This document shows, one piece after another, positions 63,987-64,000 of a stretch of 64,000 nt of DNA. The stretch is taken from positions 1 to 64,000 of the forward strand of contig NZ_JAKVIM010000015.1 of assembly GCF_022601715.1 (NCBI RefSeq), written 5' to 3'. Position 1 is the stretch's first letter; the number at the start of each line of letters is the position of its first letter. The notes under the pieces are model-generated. The model ran no database searches. It saw nothing but the letters and a program-made list of their open reading frames with translations, and was not told where the DNA came from. The position numbers and the translations under genes were made by a program. The DNA comes from Acinetobacter zhairuonensis (GTDB lineage Bacteria; Pseudomonadota; Gammaproteobacteria; Pseudomonadales; Moraxellaceae).

Positions 63987-64000
63987 CAAGCCTTGAATAA

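Overview
The window looks like the chromosome of an Acinetobacter species (gammaproteobacterium, AT-rich). The species level is not resolved. The assignment rests on gene content and protein resemblance recognised by eye: a complete pmrCAB operon, an adeIJK-type RND pump with family-typical lengths (418, 1059 and 483 residues), aroP, putP, ispA, gltIJKL, valS and a small general porin. No database search was run.

Region 1, about 1-24,166, is an integrated phage-derived element whose right end lies at the 3' end of a tRNA-Arg(CCU) gene (24167-24242, minus strand), with a tyrosine integrase next to it. I found no copy of the tRNA 3' end further left, so the left boundary is probably outside the window. 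The left 6.5 kb is accessory: an XRE regulator with an ImmA/IrrE-type protease, several small unknown genes, a membrane GAF-like protein overlapping a Panacea-domain gene behind a 26-bp perfect palindrome, and a coiled-coil TIR protein. Then come three large genes resembling podovirus ejection (internal virion) proteins, and two small secreted proteins. An early operon on the minus strand follows: AlpA-like, Rha, small unknowns, a lambda-O-like initiator with repeats inside the gene, DnaB, and an HTH protein. Terminase, portal, capsid and tail genes are absent from the window.

Three non-coding repeat arrays in this element share a TGTTAC-like core and a helical period: 22/33 bp at 4594-4663, 22 bp at 16391-16576 and 23 bp at 16761-16879. 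In addition, the in-gene origin repeats of the O-like gene (19056-19128) have a second, in-frame homologous copy at 5786-5880, which lies ahead of a paralogue of the HTH gene. This suggests a second, mostly deleted replication module.

Region 2, 24.2-37 kb, is core chromosome: aromatic amino acid permease, PrpF, a PAS-GGDEF diguanylate cyclase, farnesyl diphosphate synthase, proline symporter, a stomatin/NfeD pair, a patatin-like lipoprotein, an acyltransferase, an MFS permease and a porin.

Region 3, 37-42 kb, is pmrC-pmrA-pmrB, the lipid A phosphoethanolamine system, with a PmrA-box-like sequence in front of pmrC. A PAP2 phosphatase gene just beyond carries three tandem PmrA-type half-sites upstream, which suggests it belongs to the same regulon.

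Region 4, 42-57 kb, holds a HAD hydrolase, an ammonium transporter, the glutamate/aspartate ABC operon, a J-domain protein, valS, an SDR and two UPF0145 proteins. A two-gene ATPase plus HNH cassette resembling the Septu anti-phage system sits between the J-domain gene and valS.

Region 5, 57-64 kb, is adeIJK, apparently transcribed with an upstream PAP2 phosphatase gene from a promoter region that contains a TetR-type dyad.
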